Source: Treponema bryantii NK4A124 (GTDB taxonomy: Bacteria; Spirochaetota; Spirochaetia; Treponematales; Treponemataceae). Taken from it: a stretch of DNA of 64,000 nt. How positions within the stretch are numbered: the first letter of the stretch is position 1; each line of letters opens with the position of its first letter. The stretch lies in assembly GCF_000421345.1 (NCBI RefSeq), contig NZ_ATWV01000012.1, positions 47,488-111,487 on the forward strand, given 5' to 3'. Under the pieces are notes generated by a model. It did not search any database. It was not told the DNA's origin and saw only the letters and a program-made list of their open reading frames with translations. The position numbers and the translations under genes were made by a program. Below, piece after piece: positions 54,328-63,722 of the stretch.

Positions 54328-54906
54328 ATGAAAACAATTCTTTTTATTTTGTCAGTTTTGGCAATGATGGTTGTAGTAGGATGTTCAACACCTACTACAG
54401 ATAACTCGGTTGAAGAGGAAACTGTAGTAACTGCTACAGAAACTCCTGTAGAACCACAGGAACCTGAAACACCGGCTGTTCAGGAAGATAAAAGCCCTTA
54501 TGAGTATGTAAAGCCGGATTGCGTAAATCTTGATGATTATACTTATGTTGGTGATTATATCTTTGCTGATACAATGAACTTTGCAGAATGGAAGTACAGT
54601 AATTCTGAAACAAATTACTTACTTGCTTTTGAAAAGATTGCTCGTGTAAAGAATGATAATCCTGATACAAGAATTCGTAGATGTAATCATAATGACCCTA
54701 ATACGGAGATTCCAGTTATTAAAGCAACAAAGTATAAGATTTACGTTAATAACGAAAGAATGAATGAAACCATTATATTCAGTAATGTAACAAGTGGTTT
54801 TAATGATACCTATGATGGTACTAGATTTAGAATTGTAAAGAGAAATGACGGTACAATTTTTATCGGAAATGCAAGTGAAGATGTTTCAGGTTATGTAGAA
54901 TATTAA
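54328..54906 (+). CDS. Lipoprotein of unknown function
   Basis: 192 residues. A signal peptide with lipobox VVVGC (Cys about 18) is followed by a Glu/Pro/Thr-rich linker (about 25-58) and a small globular domain ending NASEDVSGYVEY. ATG 54328 follows GGAG by six bases; an in-frame ATG at 54316 lacks a site. Anchored in an envelope membrane. It is divergent from the XRE repressor and probably controlled by it. No family recognised. Confidence 0.8.
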   Translation: MKTILFILSVLAMMVVVGCSTPTTDNSVEEETVVTATETPVEPQEPETPAVQEDKSPYEYVKPDCVNLDDYTYVGDYIFADTMNFAEWKYSNSETNYLLAFEKIARVKNDNPDTRIRRCNHNDPNTEIPVIKATKYKIYVNNERMNETIIFSNVTSGFNDTYDGTRFRIVKRNDGTIFIGNASEDVSGYVEY

Positions 54907-54921
54907 TTCAATTCTAACATA

Positions 54922-54957
54922 AAAGAAGGTAGTCTTAATTGGCTACCTTCTTTTTAT
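54922..54957 (+). terminator. Rho-independent terminator after the lipoprotein
   Basis: AAAGAAGGTAG (54922-54932) pairs with CTACCTTCTTT (54943-54953) and continues into a T-rich tail. Confidence 0.9.
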
Positions 54958-54958
54958 T

Positions 54959-55177
54959 CTATTTTCTAGGAAACTTTACTCGTAAATGAGTAAAGTAATA
55001 ATCAGACATACCCTGTGGTAATACTGTCTTTGGTGTAAAGACAATATCTTTCAAATCAGTTGTGGCAAAATAAATCATGTATCGTAGAGCTATCTGGTTG
55101 AAAGTTTGTTCATCCAATTGAATACCACATTCAGGATAACTACGATAAACAGCCGGAGCGGTTTCGTAAATCAGAAG
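54959..55177 (-). pseudogene. C-terminal gene remnant
   Basis: An uninterrupted 72-codon frame on the minus strand reads IYETAPAVYRSYPECGIQL...YYFTHLRVKFPRK and ends at TAG 54959-54961. It has protein-like composition but no start codon. An in-frame TAG lies just upstream at 55178-55180, and the preceding frame (FFEKIAETS) is shifted. It seems to be the tail of a gene broken by a frameshift and by the hairpin array at 55204. Family not recognised. Confidence 0.5.
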
Positions 55178-55203
55178 CTAGTTTCTGCAATTTTTTCAAA
55201 AAA

Positions 55204-55524
55204 TGCATATAAAATCAATATAAACTGGTTTTTATATGCACGATTTTGGAAAATTCAGGGTTCTGCGTACGAAATAAAGTGAATTTTTAGCGGATTTTGG
55301 GGATGCGTACGGATAAAATGGACTCATAGTGCTGTTTTATCCGTATTTTTTTTTGGTGAGAAGGGTGGTTATGAGTTTTTCGTGCATATAATTTTACGAA
55401 TTTTATGATTTTATATGCATTTTGGACCAAAAATTCTGCGTTTGAGGCAAAATAATTGTAACTGGCGGAGGGGGTAACGAGAATTCTACGGATAAAATGA
55501 ACTCAAAACATTTTTTTATCCGTA
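55204..55524. repeat. Hairpin array 3: alternating TGCATATAAA and TACGGATAAA units
   Basis: Units: TGCATATAAA-N17-TTTATATGCA (55204-55240), TACGGATAAA-N18-TTTATCCGTA (55308-55345), TGCATATAAT-N17-TTTATATGCA (55383-55419) and TACGGATAAA-N18-TTTATCCGTA (55487-55524). It fills the gap before the histidine phosphatase gene. Confidence 0.85.
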
Positions 55525-55532
55525 GCAGGAGA

Positions 55533-56204
55533 CTATTTCACATCCCTCAAATGCCGGTCGTCATTCAAAAGTTCCAGTACTGGCATTGCGAGGCTGCCGG
55601 GATTTTTGTCGAAGCGGAGAACGCTGATTCCTGTGTGGGAAAAATGGCAGAGGGCGCACATGTAGGGGAAGGTCTGGTTCAGGGTGCGGGCGAGGAAGGC
55701 TGATGAGGCTCCGCCGTGGCAGAAAATGGCAAGAGTTCTTTGCTGGTCGTCGGGCCGCTTGTTGCGGTAATAGAGGCCTTCGCGCACATAGCCTAAGCCC
55801 GCCAGCCACTTGTCTGTTTCTTCGCCAATTTTGTCTGCGTCGACCGTGGCGAAGTTACCTTTGTAAACGGGGTAGTCTCTCCAGCTTTCGCTTTGCAGGT
55901 TCTGGCCTTCTAACATAAGCTGGTCGGCACCTTTCCAGGGATGCCATTTGTCGTCGTAAAGTTCGCCTTCGCGGCCGTAGCGGATTTCGCGGATAAAATC
56001 CAGAATATGGATGTCTTTTATGCCAGATGCTTTTGAAAAATATTCGGCGGTCTGCAGAGCTCTTCCCTGAGGTGAAGAGTAAATCTCATCAATTCCCTCC
56101 TTCAAAAGTCTCTGGGCTGCGGCTGCGGCCTGTTTGTGGCCTAGTTCTGTAAGGCAGTCTTTTTCATAATTAGGATCGCCGTGGCGAATAAGTATAATTC
56201 TCAT
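55533..56204 (-). CDS. Histidine phosphatase family protein
   Basis: 223 residues. ILIRHGDPNY carries the phosphoacceptor His, SSPQGRALQTAEYF the Arg region, and FCHGGASSAFLA the second His. It belongs to the broad phosphoglycerate-mutase-like group but lacks the long insertions of GpmA, so it is a phosphatase of unknown small-molecule substrate. It ends next to hairpin array 3, whose last arm is 9 bp away. Confidence 0.87.
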   Translation of the reverse strand: MRIILIRHGDPNYEKDCLTELGHKQAAAAAQRLLKEGIDEIYSSPQGRALQTAEYFSKASGIKDIHILDFIREIRYGREGELYDDKWHPWKGADQLMLEGQNLQSESWRDYPVYKGNFATVDADKIGEETDKWLAGLGYVREGLYYRNKRPDDQQRTLAIFCHGGASSAFLARTLNQTFPYMCALCHFSHTGISVLRFDKNPGSLAMPVLELLNDDRHLRDVK

Positions 56205-56230
56205 AATATTCCTTCCAATTTCTCAAAGCC

Positions 56231-57463
56231 TTAAAAGCTTTCTGTAATCAGAATTGGTTTTTCTATAAACACTCTTCGAAGCATCTCTTCATTGCCATTT
56301 ATCGTTACGTCAGAACGCAGGGCTGCTTCATCTATATTTGTGCAGCCAACAACAAGCTGACTCAGGGCGCGGATATCAAGTTCTATATCTGACTTACTAA
56401 CGTTAGTTAGTCCTGCGGCGGTGCCAGTCTCCGCGCCTACGCCCGCCAGCACTTCAACCTTATCCGCCAGAACTCTAAGGGTCAGATTATTTTCCTTTAT
56501 TAAATCATCTTCTACTTTAATTGTAAAATCACAATCAGCCGGTTTTCTGATAACTTCAAAAAGTCTTAAAGCATTCATCACCCTTACCATAAAATGCTGG
56601 CAGGCCTGCTTTTCAATTTCATAGGCATTAGGCGCGTGAATGATTTTAAGCAGGTCTAAACCTTTTGGAAGAGGCAGCACAATAGAACCATAGTCAGCAG
56701 AAAAGCGGGCAAGAAAATTCAAAATTGAATTAAAGCCGGCACGACTTGTCCAGGCACATTCTTCAACCTTCAGTACCGCTGCCTGTGGATTAAACTCATC
56801 CTTGAAAATCAGATAGGCCACTGGCTGGCCGTCGCGAGAGAATATATAGGAGAACTTACGGTCAACGTATTCCTTTTCAAACTTCAAGTGCTCCATCATC
56901 ATTTCTTCCGTTCGAAGAGCTGAAAGATTAAAGGCCGAAGCGAACTTGCTGTAAACATCCAGAAAATCTTTAACATCCTCTCCTGTCTGCCATCTGCGAA
57001 CTTCGCACTTTTCTTCTGCGACTAACGAATGGTAGTCTTTAAGAACGTTTGGATGCATTTTGTATTCATTTCTAAAAGGCACAACCTCATAGCCAAACTT
57101 TCTGTAAAAATTATGATTAAAAGGATAAAGGGCAGAAAGCACCTCTCCATTTTTATAAGCCTCTAAAAGCAGGGCCTTAAAAATCTCGCGAATTGCACCG
57201 GTCTCTCTGTATTCAGGGTAGGTTGCAACTCCGCCAATTCCACCTGTTTTAACAGTCTTTCCATCCAGGTAAAAATCATAATGATTATTTATTATGCGGG
57301 CCATCAGTTTGCCATCATCATCAAAAGCACCCCAGTCTTCCTGAGTTTCTGCTTCCTGCTTCTCGCGATCGGCCTCAATATTTTCTGGTCTCTGGTGAAA
57401 GCAATACACAAAAAGCTTGTGGGCTTCAAAGCGTTCCTTTCCTTCTAGTTTTTTAATTGTCAT
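56231..57463 (-). CDS. Eis-like GNAT N-acetyltransferase
   Basis: 410 residues. N-terminal GNAT domain with GGIGGVATYPEYRETGAIR as acetyl-CoA loop, a second GNAT-like half, and a C-terminal SCP2-like domain, the layout of the Eis family. It acetylates amines, possibly aminoglycosides or polyamines. A stretch near residues 344-358 (GAETGTAAGLTNVSKS), encoded by 56398-56450, is GC-rich and contains a CTAACGTTAG palindrome, suggesting another repeat-derived insertion. Upstream of the histidine phosphatase by 26 bp, probably one operon. Confidence 0.82.
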   Translation of the reverse strand: MTIKKLEGKERFEAHKLFVYCFHQRPENIEADREKQEAETQEDWGAFDDDGKLMARIINNHYDFYLDGKTVKTGGIGGVATYPEYRETGAIREIFKALLLEAYKNGEVLSALYPFNHNFYRKFGYEVVPFRNEYKMHPNVLKDYHSLVAEEKCEVRRWQTGEDVKDFLDVYSKFASAFNLSALRTEEMMMEHLKFEKEYVDRKFSYIFSRDGQPVAYLIFKDEFNPQAAVLKVEECAWTSRAGFNSILNFLARFSADYGSIVLPLPKGLDLLKIIHAPNAYEIEKQACQHFMVRVMNALRLFEVIRKPADCDFTIKVEDDLIKENNLTLRVLADKVEVLAGVGAETGTAAGLTNVSKSDIELDIRALSQLVVGCTNIDEAALRSDVTINGNEEMLRRVFIEKPILITESF

Positions 57464-57538
57464 TTTTTTTCTCCTATTTAATACTATATTTTACTATATC
57501 TTTACATTTATTTATATATTCAGTTAAATAGTCGCATT

Positions 57539-58888
57539 ATGGATAATACAGAAAACAAAATGGGCACAATGCCCGTCGGCAAGCTTTTATTTCAGATTTC
57601 GCTGCCAATGATGATTTCGATGCTGGTTCAGGCACTCTACAATATTGTAGACAGCATCTTTGTTGCACAGATTTCGGAAAATGCACTTACTGCAGTTTCT
57701 CTTGCATTCCCTATTCAGAACCTGATGATTTCTACTTCGGTTGGTACAGGAGTTGGAGTTAATGCCCTGCTTTCACGCCGCCTTGGAGAGCAGAACGAAA
57801 AGGGTGTTACAGACAGTGCCCTCAACGGTATCTTCCTTTATGCAGTTACAATGATTATTTTTGCTGCACTTGGGCTCTTTTTGCCACGTCTCTATTTTGA
57901 AACACAGACTAACAATCCGGAAATTATTGAATACGGTGTTCAGTATCTTTCTATTTGTATGATTGTAAGTATTGGTCTTTACGGAGCGATTCTTTTTGAG
58001 CGCCTACTTCAGTCTACAGGCCGCACTGTTCTTTCTATGATTTCTCAGCTGGCCGGTGCAATCACAAATATCATTTTTGATCCTCTTTTGATTTTCGGAT
58101 TCCTCGGCTTTCCAAAGCTTGGAATTGCGGGTGCTGCCTGGGCAACTGTTTTTGGCCAGATTGTTGGCTTTGTAATTTCTTTTACCTTAAATCTTACAAA
58201 GAACAAAGAAATTAAATTTACGGCAAAGGGCTTCCGTCCTCATGGCAAAACTATTGCCGACATCTACAAAGTAGGTGTACCTTCAATTCTTCTCGGCTCA
58301 ATCGGTTCGGTGCTTACTTACCTCATCAACCTGATTCTCGGTGCCTTTACAATGACTGCGGTTGCGGTTTACGGTGTTTACTTTAAGCTGCAGAGTTTTA
58401 TCTTTATGCCTGTATTTGGCCTTAACAACGGTATTGTTCCAATTGTTGCCTACAATTACGGCGCTAAACGCAAGGACCGAATCATGCGTTCTATTAAGCT
58501 TTGTGCTATCGCCGCAGTTGTGATTATGGTTGCCGGCCTTTTGCTTTTCGAGTTTTTCCCACGTCAGCTGCTTGCCATGTTCAATGCATCTGAAGAGATG
58601 TACGCTATAGGTGTACCGGCCCTTCGTCGCATAGCCATTCACTTCCCGGTAGCCGCAGTTTCTATCACTTTGATTTCAGTTTTCCAGGCGCTCGGCAAGG
58701 GCTTGTTGAGTATGATTGTTTCTTTCGTTCGTCAGATAATTGTTTTGCTTCCTGCAGCATATCTTCTTTCTCTTACTGGTGATGTAAACAATATCTGGTG
58801 GGCCTTCATAATTGCAGAAGGTGCATCTGCAATTGCCAGTTTTATTGGAATGAAGATGACATACGATAATGAATTGAAGAATCTATAG
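57539..58888 (+). CDS. MATE family efflux protein
   Basis: 449 residues with twelve hydrophobic helices. It opens LLFQISLPMMISMLVQALYNIVDSIFV, the standard MATE first helix, with the mirrored pattern in the second half. It exports cationic compounds by Na+ or H+ antiport. ATG 57539 directly follows an AT-rich promoter region divergent from the Eis-like gene, so acetylation and efflux of toxic amines might be linked; that is inferred. A palindromic repeat follows. Confidence 0.9.
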   Translation: MDNTENKMGTMPVGKLLFQISLPMMISMLVQALYNIVDSIFVAQISENALTAVSLAFPIQNLMISTSVGTGVGVNALLSRRLGEQNEKGVTDSALNGIFLYAVTMIIFAALGLFLPRLYFETQTNNPEIIEYGVQYLSICMIVSIGLYGAILFERLLQSTGRTVLSMISQLAGAITNIIFDPLLIFGFLGFPKLGIAGAAWATVFGQIVGFVISFTLNLTKNKEIKFTAKGFRPHGKTIADIYKVGVPSILLGSIGSVLTYLINLILGAFTMTAVAVYGVYFKLQSFIFMPVFGLNNGIVPIVAYNYGAKRKDRIMRSIKLCAIAAVVIMVAGLLLFEFFPRQLLAMFNASEEMYAIGVPALRRIAIHFPVAAVSITLISVFQALGKGLLSMIVSFVRQIIVLLPAAYLLSLTGDVNNIWWAFIIAEGASAIASFIGMKMTYDNELKNL

Positions 58889-58893
58889 AATAG

Positions 58894-58916
58894 ATCCTCG
58901 GGTCAAGCCCGAGGAT
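58894..58916. repeat. Palindromic repeat ATCCTCGGG-TCAAG-CCCGAGGAT
   Basis: Nine-base perfect arms; family of 24165-24187 in reverse orientation. It may end the MATE transcript. Confidence 0.85.
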
Positions 58917-59002
58917 GACACTTTTATTAACAATCTTTTTTTGACAAATTCATATTTTCAGGGTTAAAATCTAATTTACGATAAAAGTTGTGGAGAAGAG
59001 AT

Positions 59003-60871
59003 ATGAATTTGTTCCAAATCTACATGTTATTTTTTGGCATCAGTACGGTTATTGGGGTACCTTTGCTTTCATCCTTTCAGGTAACCCAGATTAAGGGTTC
59101 TACCTGGGGAGACTGGGTAAGCAGCCTCGGAGCCTCCCTTGGACCTGCTGCCGGAATCTTTGTTGTTATTACAATCATCAGTTACATGATTATGAAGCCG
59201 CTTTTGAACCTTATTAAAAAGGCAGAAACAGAGTCTATTTCAGAAGCGGAACAAAAGAGTGTAGATAAAATCCTTAAAAAAATCAGAATACTTACTACGA
59301 TAGCTCTTATGGCCGGCTACCCTGTTGGTAATGGTGCTACAATTATCATTAAAACTATGGCCGGAAAGGTTAACTATAATACGGTTGATCTTATTGTCAT
59401 TATGATTCTGATTCTCGGCTATGGTTTTACTGCTGTTCAGTATTCAGTAAACTGTTTTGCAACTGTTTCGCGCCGTCAGCTTTATAAGCTTAAGTTGGTT
59501 ACAACTGATGGTTTTAAAACCTCTAAGGTTTCATTGAATCTTGGACAGGGCATTTTGATTGCAGGACTTACAGTTGCATGGCATGTTTTCTGTTCCGGTT
59601 ATAGTGCTGTTCGCCACGGCTGGTCTATGGATTTATTTGCTCATAAGGCTATTTTTGGAATTGTACAGTCTGTAATTTTCTGTGGACCGCTTATTCTTAT
59701 CACTCTTATACAGCTTAGACATCGTTTTGCAATTTCAATTAATCAGATTCGTATGCTCCGCACAGAAGGTGATCTTCAGAGCCGTATTTATGTTGGTACT
59801 TTTGATGACTTTGGAATTATGATGTCGGAAATGAACCTTTTGATGGATTCTCTCCGTAATTCGCTTGTAAATCTTAAGAACGAAGTTACTTCGGTAGATT
59901 CTAGTGCTGAGGAGCTTATGGGACTTACAGAGTCTTCTTCGCAGGACGTTAAACAGATTGTTGAACGCTTCCAGGCTATGAGCTTTGAATCTACTAACCA
60001 GGCAGAGCTGCTGGCTTCTGTAAATGATGGTGTTGCAAAGCTTAATGTTGATGCTACTAAGGTCAGTGACTTTACCGGCTTTCAGTTTAAATCAGAAAAA
60101 GAAAACGAAAATTCAATGTCCGAAATGGTAAACAACTTTAAGTCTATTACTTCGCTGATTGAACGTGCACAGGCTCTTTCTAATCAGCTTACAGATGAAT
60201 CTGTTTCGGGAAGTGCCGAGGTTAAAAAGACTCAGGATGTTATCAACGGAATTACCGAAATGTCTAAGCGCATGATTGAAGTAATTAAGGTGATTCAGGC
60301 TGTTGCTTCACAGACCAACCTTCTTGCTATGAATGCTGCAATTGAGGCGGCTCATGCGGGCGATGCAGGTAAGGGATTCTCTGTCGTTGCCGATGAAATC
60401 CGTAAGCTTTCTGAGTCTACTCAGAACTCTACAAAGGATATCAGTAATCTTATCAACGAAATTGCCAAGGCTATGGAATCTGGTTCTTCTAACATGGAGC
60501 TTACAAGTAATGCCTTTAATAAGATTCAAAAGGAAATTGAAGAGCAGAGTCAGGTTGTTGCAGAGATTTCCAAGACGGTTGGTGAGCAGTCTAAGGATGC
60601 AAACTCAATTCTTTCAAGTACAAATATAATTGTAAAGCAGATTGAAGATGTAAGCGGCCTTGCAAAGAATCAGGCAAATTCTACATCGGAAATTATGAAT
60701 AATTTGAATGAAGTTGTTAATCTTGCCGGTCAGGTAAATGATTCGGTTGTTCAGTCAGAAAGTGTTGTAAAGAACTTCTCTGAATCTTTCTCTACAGTCC
60801 GAGCAAAGGCCGAAGCAAACAAGCAGTCTGTTCGTGCCATTACTGCCGAACTGGATAGATTTAAGTTGTAG
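59003..60871 (+). CDS. Methyl-accepting chemotaxis protein with multi-span membrane sensor
   Basis: 622 residues. About six hydrophobic helices occupy residues 5-245 and there is no large periplasmic domain, so sensing is within or at the membrane. A coiled-coil region follows, with the conserved signalling tip [35 protein letters not shown] near 437-470. It should couple to CheA/CheW and steer the flagella. ATG 59003 follows GGAG at a normal distance; the frame from TTG 58988 is less likely. Heptad symmetry around the tip is of the usual length. Confidence 0.9.
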   Translation: MNLFQIYMLFFGISTVIGVPLLSSFQVTQIKGSTWGDWVSSLGASLGPAAGIFVVITIISYMIMKPLLNLIKKAETESISEAEQKSVDKILKKIRILTTIALMAGYPVGNGATIIIKTMAGKVNYNTVDLIVIMILILGYGFTAVQYSVNCFATVSRRQLYKLKLVTTDGFKTSKVSLNLGQGILIAGLTVAWHVFCSGYSAVRHGWSMDLFAHKAIFGIVQSVIFCGPLILITLIQLRHRFAISINQIRMLRTEGDLQSRIYVGTFDDFGIMMSEMNLLMDSLRNSLVNLKNEVTSVDSSAEELMGLTESSSQDVKQIVERFQAMSFESTNQAELLASVNDGVAKLNVDATKVSDFTGFQFKSEKENENSMSEMVNNFKSITSLIERAQALSNQLTDESVSGSAEVKKTQDVINGITEMSKRMIEVIKVIQAVASQTNLLAMNAAIEAAHAGDAGKGFSVVADEIRKLSESTQNSTKDISNLINEIAKAMESGSSNMELTSNAFNKIQKEIEEQSQVVAEISKTVGEQSKDANSILSSTNIIVKQIEDVSGLAKNQANSTSEIMNNLNEVVNLAGQVNDSVVQSESVVKNFSESFSTVRAKAEANKQSVRAITAELDRFKL

Positions 60872-60894
60872 ATTGTCGGGTCAAGCCCGACAAT
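60872..60894. repeat. Palindromic repeat ATTGTCGGG-TCAAG-CCCGACAAT
   Basis: Nine-base perfect arms immediately after the chemotaxis gene; another member of the 24165-24187 family, between convergent genes. Confidence 0.85.
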
Positions 60895-60901
60895 GACGAT
60901 G

Positions 60902-61621
60902 TTAATCAAATTCAATTTGTGTGCGGAGGTCGCCGCTTTTGCCGTAAATACAGCAGATGTGGCGGCCTTCAACATTTGCATACTTGCAGATAATTTCTTC
61001 GCCGGCCTTAACTGCCAGCTTGTAGCTTATGCGGAGCTTCTTGAAGTCACGGTTATCAAAAACTTCCTGAGGCAGACCTTCGAGGGCATAATCAAGATAA
61101 GTAAGATTGTGAACGTGATCATTAAAATCAATGTCCAGGCGTCGGATTGCGATTGGTGTTTCGCGGCTAAAGCTTTCCGGCACAACAAGCTTAGGAAGTT
61201 TTGAATCCTCATAAGTGTGTTTGTCTTCCGGCTGGTATTTGTCTATAATTTCCTGAGTGATTTTGCAAGGGCGGTTGGTAGTAAGGTCGAGAAGAATCCA
61301 TTTTGTAGTTCCCTTTACAGAAAGCTCGCCGTTACAGTACATTTCAAAGTTACGGGTACAGATCAAAGGATGATTTACCGGCTCAGACCAGGTGCGTGCC
61401 ATAATCTTGTCGCCATATTTTGGATAGGTAATAACATCAATCATCCAGTCGGTAAGTACCCAGGCTTTTCCGTTATTTGAGCCTTTGAGAATTGCGTCTC
61501 CGGCTGTGTCAGAATGTTTGTTTCCTGAGTTTTCAAGAATCTTTAGTATTGAGCCAAGCTTCATGTCGCCGTTCTTTTTATAATCTTCAAGAACAGGTTG
61601 ATATTCAAAATCTACTATCAC
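60902..61621 (-). CDS. Acyl-ACP thioesterase
   Basis: 239 residues with two hot-dog folds; WILLDLTTNRPCKIT and IDFNDHVHNLTYLDYALE are FatA/FatB-type signatures, the Asn-His of NDHVHN being catalytic. It releases free fatty acids from acyl carrier protein. GTG 61621 behind AAGGAG is preferred to the TTG start at 61675, which overlaps the upstream gene. It is the downstream gene of a pair with the small secreted protein. Confidence 0.87.
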   Translation of the reverse strand: MIVDFEYQPVLEDYKKNGDMKLGSILKILENSGNKHSDTAGDAILKGSNNGKAWVLTDWMIDVITYPKYGDKIMARTWSEPVNHPLICTRNFEMYCNGELSVKGTTKWILLDLTTNRPCKITQEIIDKYQPEDKHTYEDSKLPKLVVPESFSRETPIAIRRLDIDFNDHVHNLTYLDYALEGLPQEVFDNRDFKKLRISYKLAVKAGEEIICKYANVEGRHICCIYGKSGDLRTQIEFD

Positions 61622-61671
61622 TTTTTTCTCCTTAATGACAGATTTTAAAATGACAAATTTACCTATTTTTG

Positions 61672-62220
61672 TCAATTACCGGCGGACTGCAGAGATTTCT
61701 GATATGCGGAATAATCAACTTTAACCGGGGCTGCCCCTGGGAGACTTACAAGATAATAGCCTTCGCCGGGTGCTCCTTTTTTTAAGAGGACATTATCGTA
61801 ACAAACTTCGAGTTCTGGAGTGTCGCTGCCTTCCGGTGTTTTCATTTTTACAGTTCCGGTAAAGGTCCCGTTCTGTGCCATATTTGAGTCTGTGATGATT
61901 TCGCCATCGAAAATCCAGCCTTCTTCATCGCAGTAATTTGTGTAGCGCAGGGTAACATGGCCGCCTGCTCCTTTGATTTTTACATCATAGAAGCAGGAGC
62001 CTGAAATATTGCCGGCAACGGTTTCTGTTCCTACCTTTGCAAGAGCACTTTTTTTGTTCATGTAAGTCAGCTTCTTCTGTGTTTCGTTGAGTTTCTTGAA
62101 GAAGGTGAGGGCATAGTCTTCTGCCGCCTCGGAGTTTGCGGAGCTGGCCTGCTGGGCAAAGGCGGCGGAAGCGGCTGAAAGAATCAAAAATATAAGAAAA
62201 AAGGTAAAAAACTTTTTCAT
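61672..62220 (-). CDS. Secreted protein of unknown function
   Basis: 182 residues. A signal peptide (about 1-21, cleavage after SAAFA) is followed by a helical stretch and a beta-rich domain (SCFYDVKIKGAGGHVTLRYTN). ATG 62220 was chosen at the signal peptide start; the frame extends to 62235. Probably periplasmic. It precedes the thioesterase by 50 bp. No family recognised. Confidence 0.72.
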   Translation of the reverse strand: MKKFFTFFLIFLILSAASAAFAQQASSANSEAAEDYALTFFKKLNETQKKLTYMNKKSALAKVGTETVAGNISGSCFYDVKIKGAGGHVTLRYTNYCDEEGWIFDGEIITDSNMAQNGTFTGTVKMKTPEGSDTPELEVCYDNVLLKKGAPGEGYYLVSLPGAAPVKVDYSAYQKSLQSAGN

Positions 62221-62279
62221 GCGAACCTCTTGCAAATTACTGCAAGCGGGGGCGGATTCCCGCTTGCTGCGGATTATAT

Positions 62280-63461
62280 TTACCTGCTCATTTTATAAAT
62301 CTCGTACATGTCTTCTTCTTTCAGGAAGCGGGCAGAACCTTTACCACCGTTTACACCGACAGCGCATTTGTGAGCCATAAGCTTAAGGTCTTCTTCTGTG
62401 GCCTCAACGCCAAGCTCGCGGAGATTTGTAGGCATTTTGATTTCGCGGTAGAAATCTTCCATTGCTTCGATTCCCTTGAGGGCGATTTCTTCATCTGTGC
62501 CGGCCGAAGCGGAGATTCCCATAACATTGATTGCATAGCGCTTAAATCGTGGCAGGCAGTTCTTATAAACATAGCGGGCCCAGCTTCCCCAGATGGCTGC
62601 GAGACCGGCACCGTGAGCTACGTCGTAAAGGCCGCCGAGTTCATGCTCAAGCTTGTGAGTCATCCAGTCGCCGCCGTCGTTACCGCAGCCTGTGAGCCCG
62701 TTGTGAGAAAGACTTCCGGCCCACATAACCTCTGCGCGGGCATCGTAGTTTTTAGGATCTTTTGCGAGAATCAGGGCATTTGTTTTTACAGTGCGGAGCA
62801 GGGCCTCTGCCATTGAATCTGTGAGCTCCATATTTCCGCCGTTTGTAAAATAACGCTCCATTGTGTGCATCATGATATCAGTACAACCACAGGCAGTCTG
62901 ATAATCGGGCAGAGTCATTGTCAGCTCCGGATTGAGGATTGCAAACTTAGGGCGGCCGAAGTCGCTTGAATATCCGCGCTTTACAAGTCCTTCTTCTTTA
63001 GTAATAACAGAAGAATCGCTCATTTCACTTCCGGTTGCGGCAAGAGTCAGAATTACACCAAGAGGCATGCTGGCCTTTGCCTGTTTTTTGTAATCATATA
63101 AATCCCAGACATCACCTTCGTTCATAAGGCCGTAGCCAATTGCCTTAGCAGAATCGATTGCAGAACCGCCGCCTACAGCCAGCAGAAAATCAACTCCTTC
63201 TTTTTTACAAAGCTCGATTCCTTCATAAACAAGACTCAAACGAGGGTTAGGAACAGCACCGCCGAGTTTCACGTAGGCAATGCCTGCAGCGTCGAGCTTT
63301 TCTGTAACGCGCTGCATCAGTCCCGAGCGGATAACACTTCCTCCACCGTAGTGAATCAAAACTTTTTTACCGCCAAACTCCTGAATGAGGTCGGCAACTT
63401 TATCTTCGGTATTTTTTCCGAACAAAACCTTAGTAGGTGTAAAATATTTAAAATCGAACAT
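62280..63461 (-). CDS. Iron-containing alcohol dehydrogenase (butanol-dehydrogenase-like)
   Basis: 393 residues of family III alcohol dehydrogenases. GGGSAIDSAKAI binds NAD(P), and the metal ligands appear as Asp and His in TDIMMHTMERYF and two His in THKLEHELGGLYDVAHGAGL. It is close to BdhA/YqhD-type enzymes reducing aldehydes to alcohols in fermentation. Depends on Fe(II) (or Zn). Transcribed alone; the strong ribosome-binding site AAGGAG is at the expected distance. Confidence 0.93.
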   Translation of the reverse strand: MFDFKYFTPTKVLFGKNTEDKVADLIQEFGGKKVLIHYGGGSVIRSGLMQRVTEKLDAAGIAYVKLGGAVPNPRLSLVYEGIELCKKEGVDFLLAVGGGSAIDSAKAIGYGLMNEGDVWDLYDYKKQAKASMPLGVILTLAATGSEMSDSSVITKEEGLVKRGYSSDFGRPKFAILNPELTMTLPDYQTACGCTDIMMHTMERYFTNGGNMELTDSMAEALLRTVKTNALILAKDPKNYDARAEVMWAGSLSHNGLTGCGNDGGDWMTHKLEHELGGLYDVAHGAGLAAIWGSWARYVYKNCLPRFKRYAINVMGISASAGTDEEIALKGIEAMEDFYREIKMPTNLRELGVEATEEDLKLMAHKCAVGVNGGKGSARFLKEEDMYEIYKMSR

Positions 63462-63722
63462 TATAACTCCTTGCGAGATTCCGCGATAATAATTAATCGT
63501 AAAGCGAAAAATCCAAAATCACAAGGAGTAATATATTTAATAATTGTATGTTTCTTCTATATATTTAGAATTATTCTTACGAAATCAAAAATATAACAAA
63601 AAATTATTAAAATTTCCCTAAAAAATCCCCGTGAAACACACTTTCGTGAAACACCTCTCTCCGAAAAAAAGGGTCATTTAAATCGAATAAAAAAAACTTT
63701 TCATATAAGGAGAAAGGAAAGT
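63462..63722. other. AT-rich intergenic region
   Basis: 261 bp between divergent genes. A direct repeat CGTGAAACAC (near 63631 and 63645) lies upstream of the lipoprotein; no gene, terminator or known RNA is evident. Confidence 0.4.

Noticed and set aside
52019..55200. Intact prophage
   Set aside because: Only ORF6N and XRE genes are phage-like; no integrase, capsid, terminase or att repeats are visible.
56398..56412. CTAACGTTAG in the Eis-like gene as a metal operator
   Set aside because: The arms abut without the N4 spacer and it is within a gene; it resembles the palindrome in the GC-rich repeat at 30781-30900 instead.
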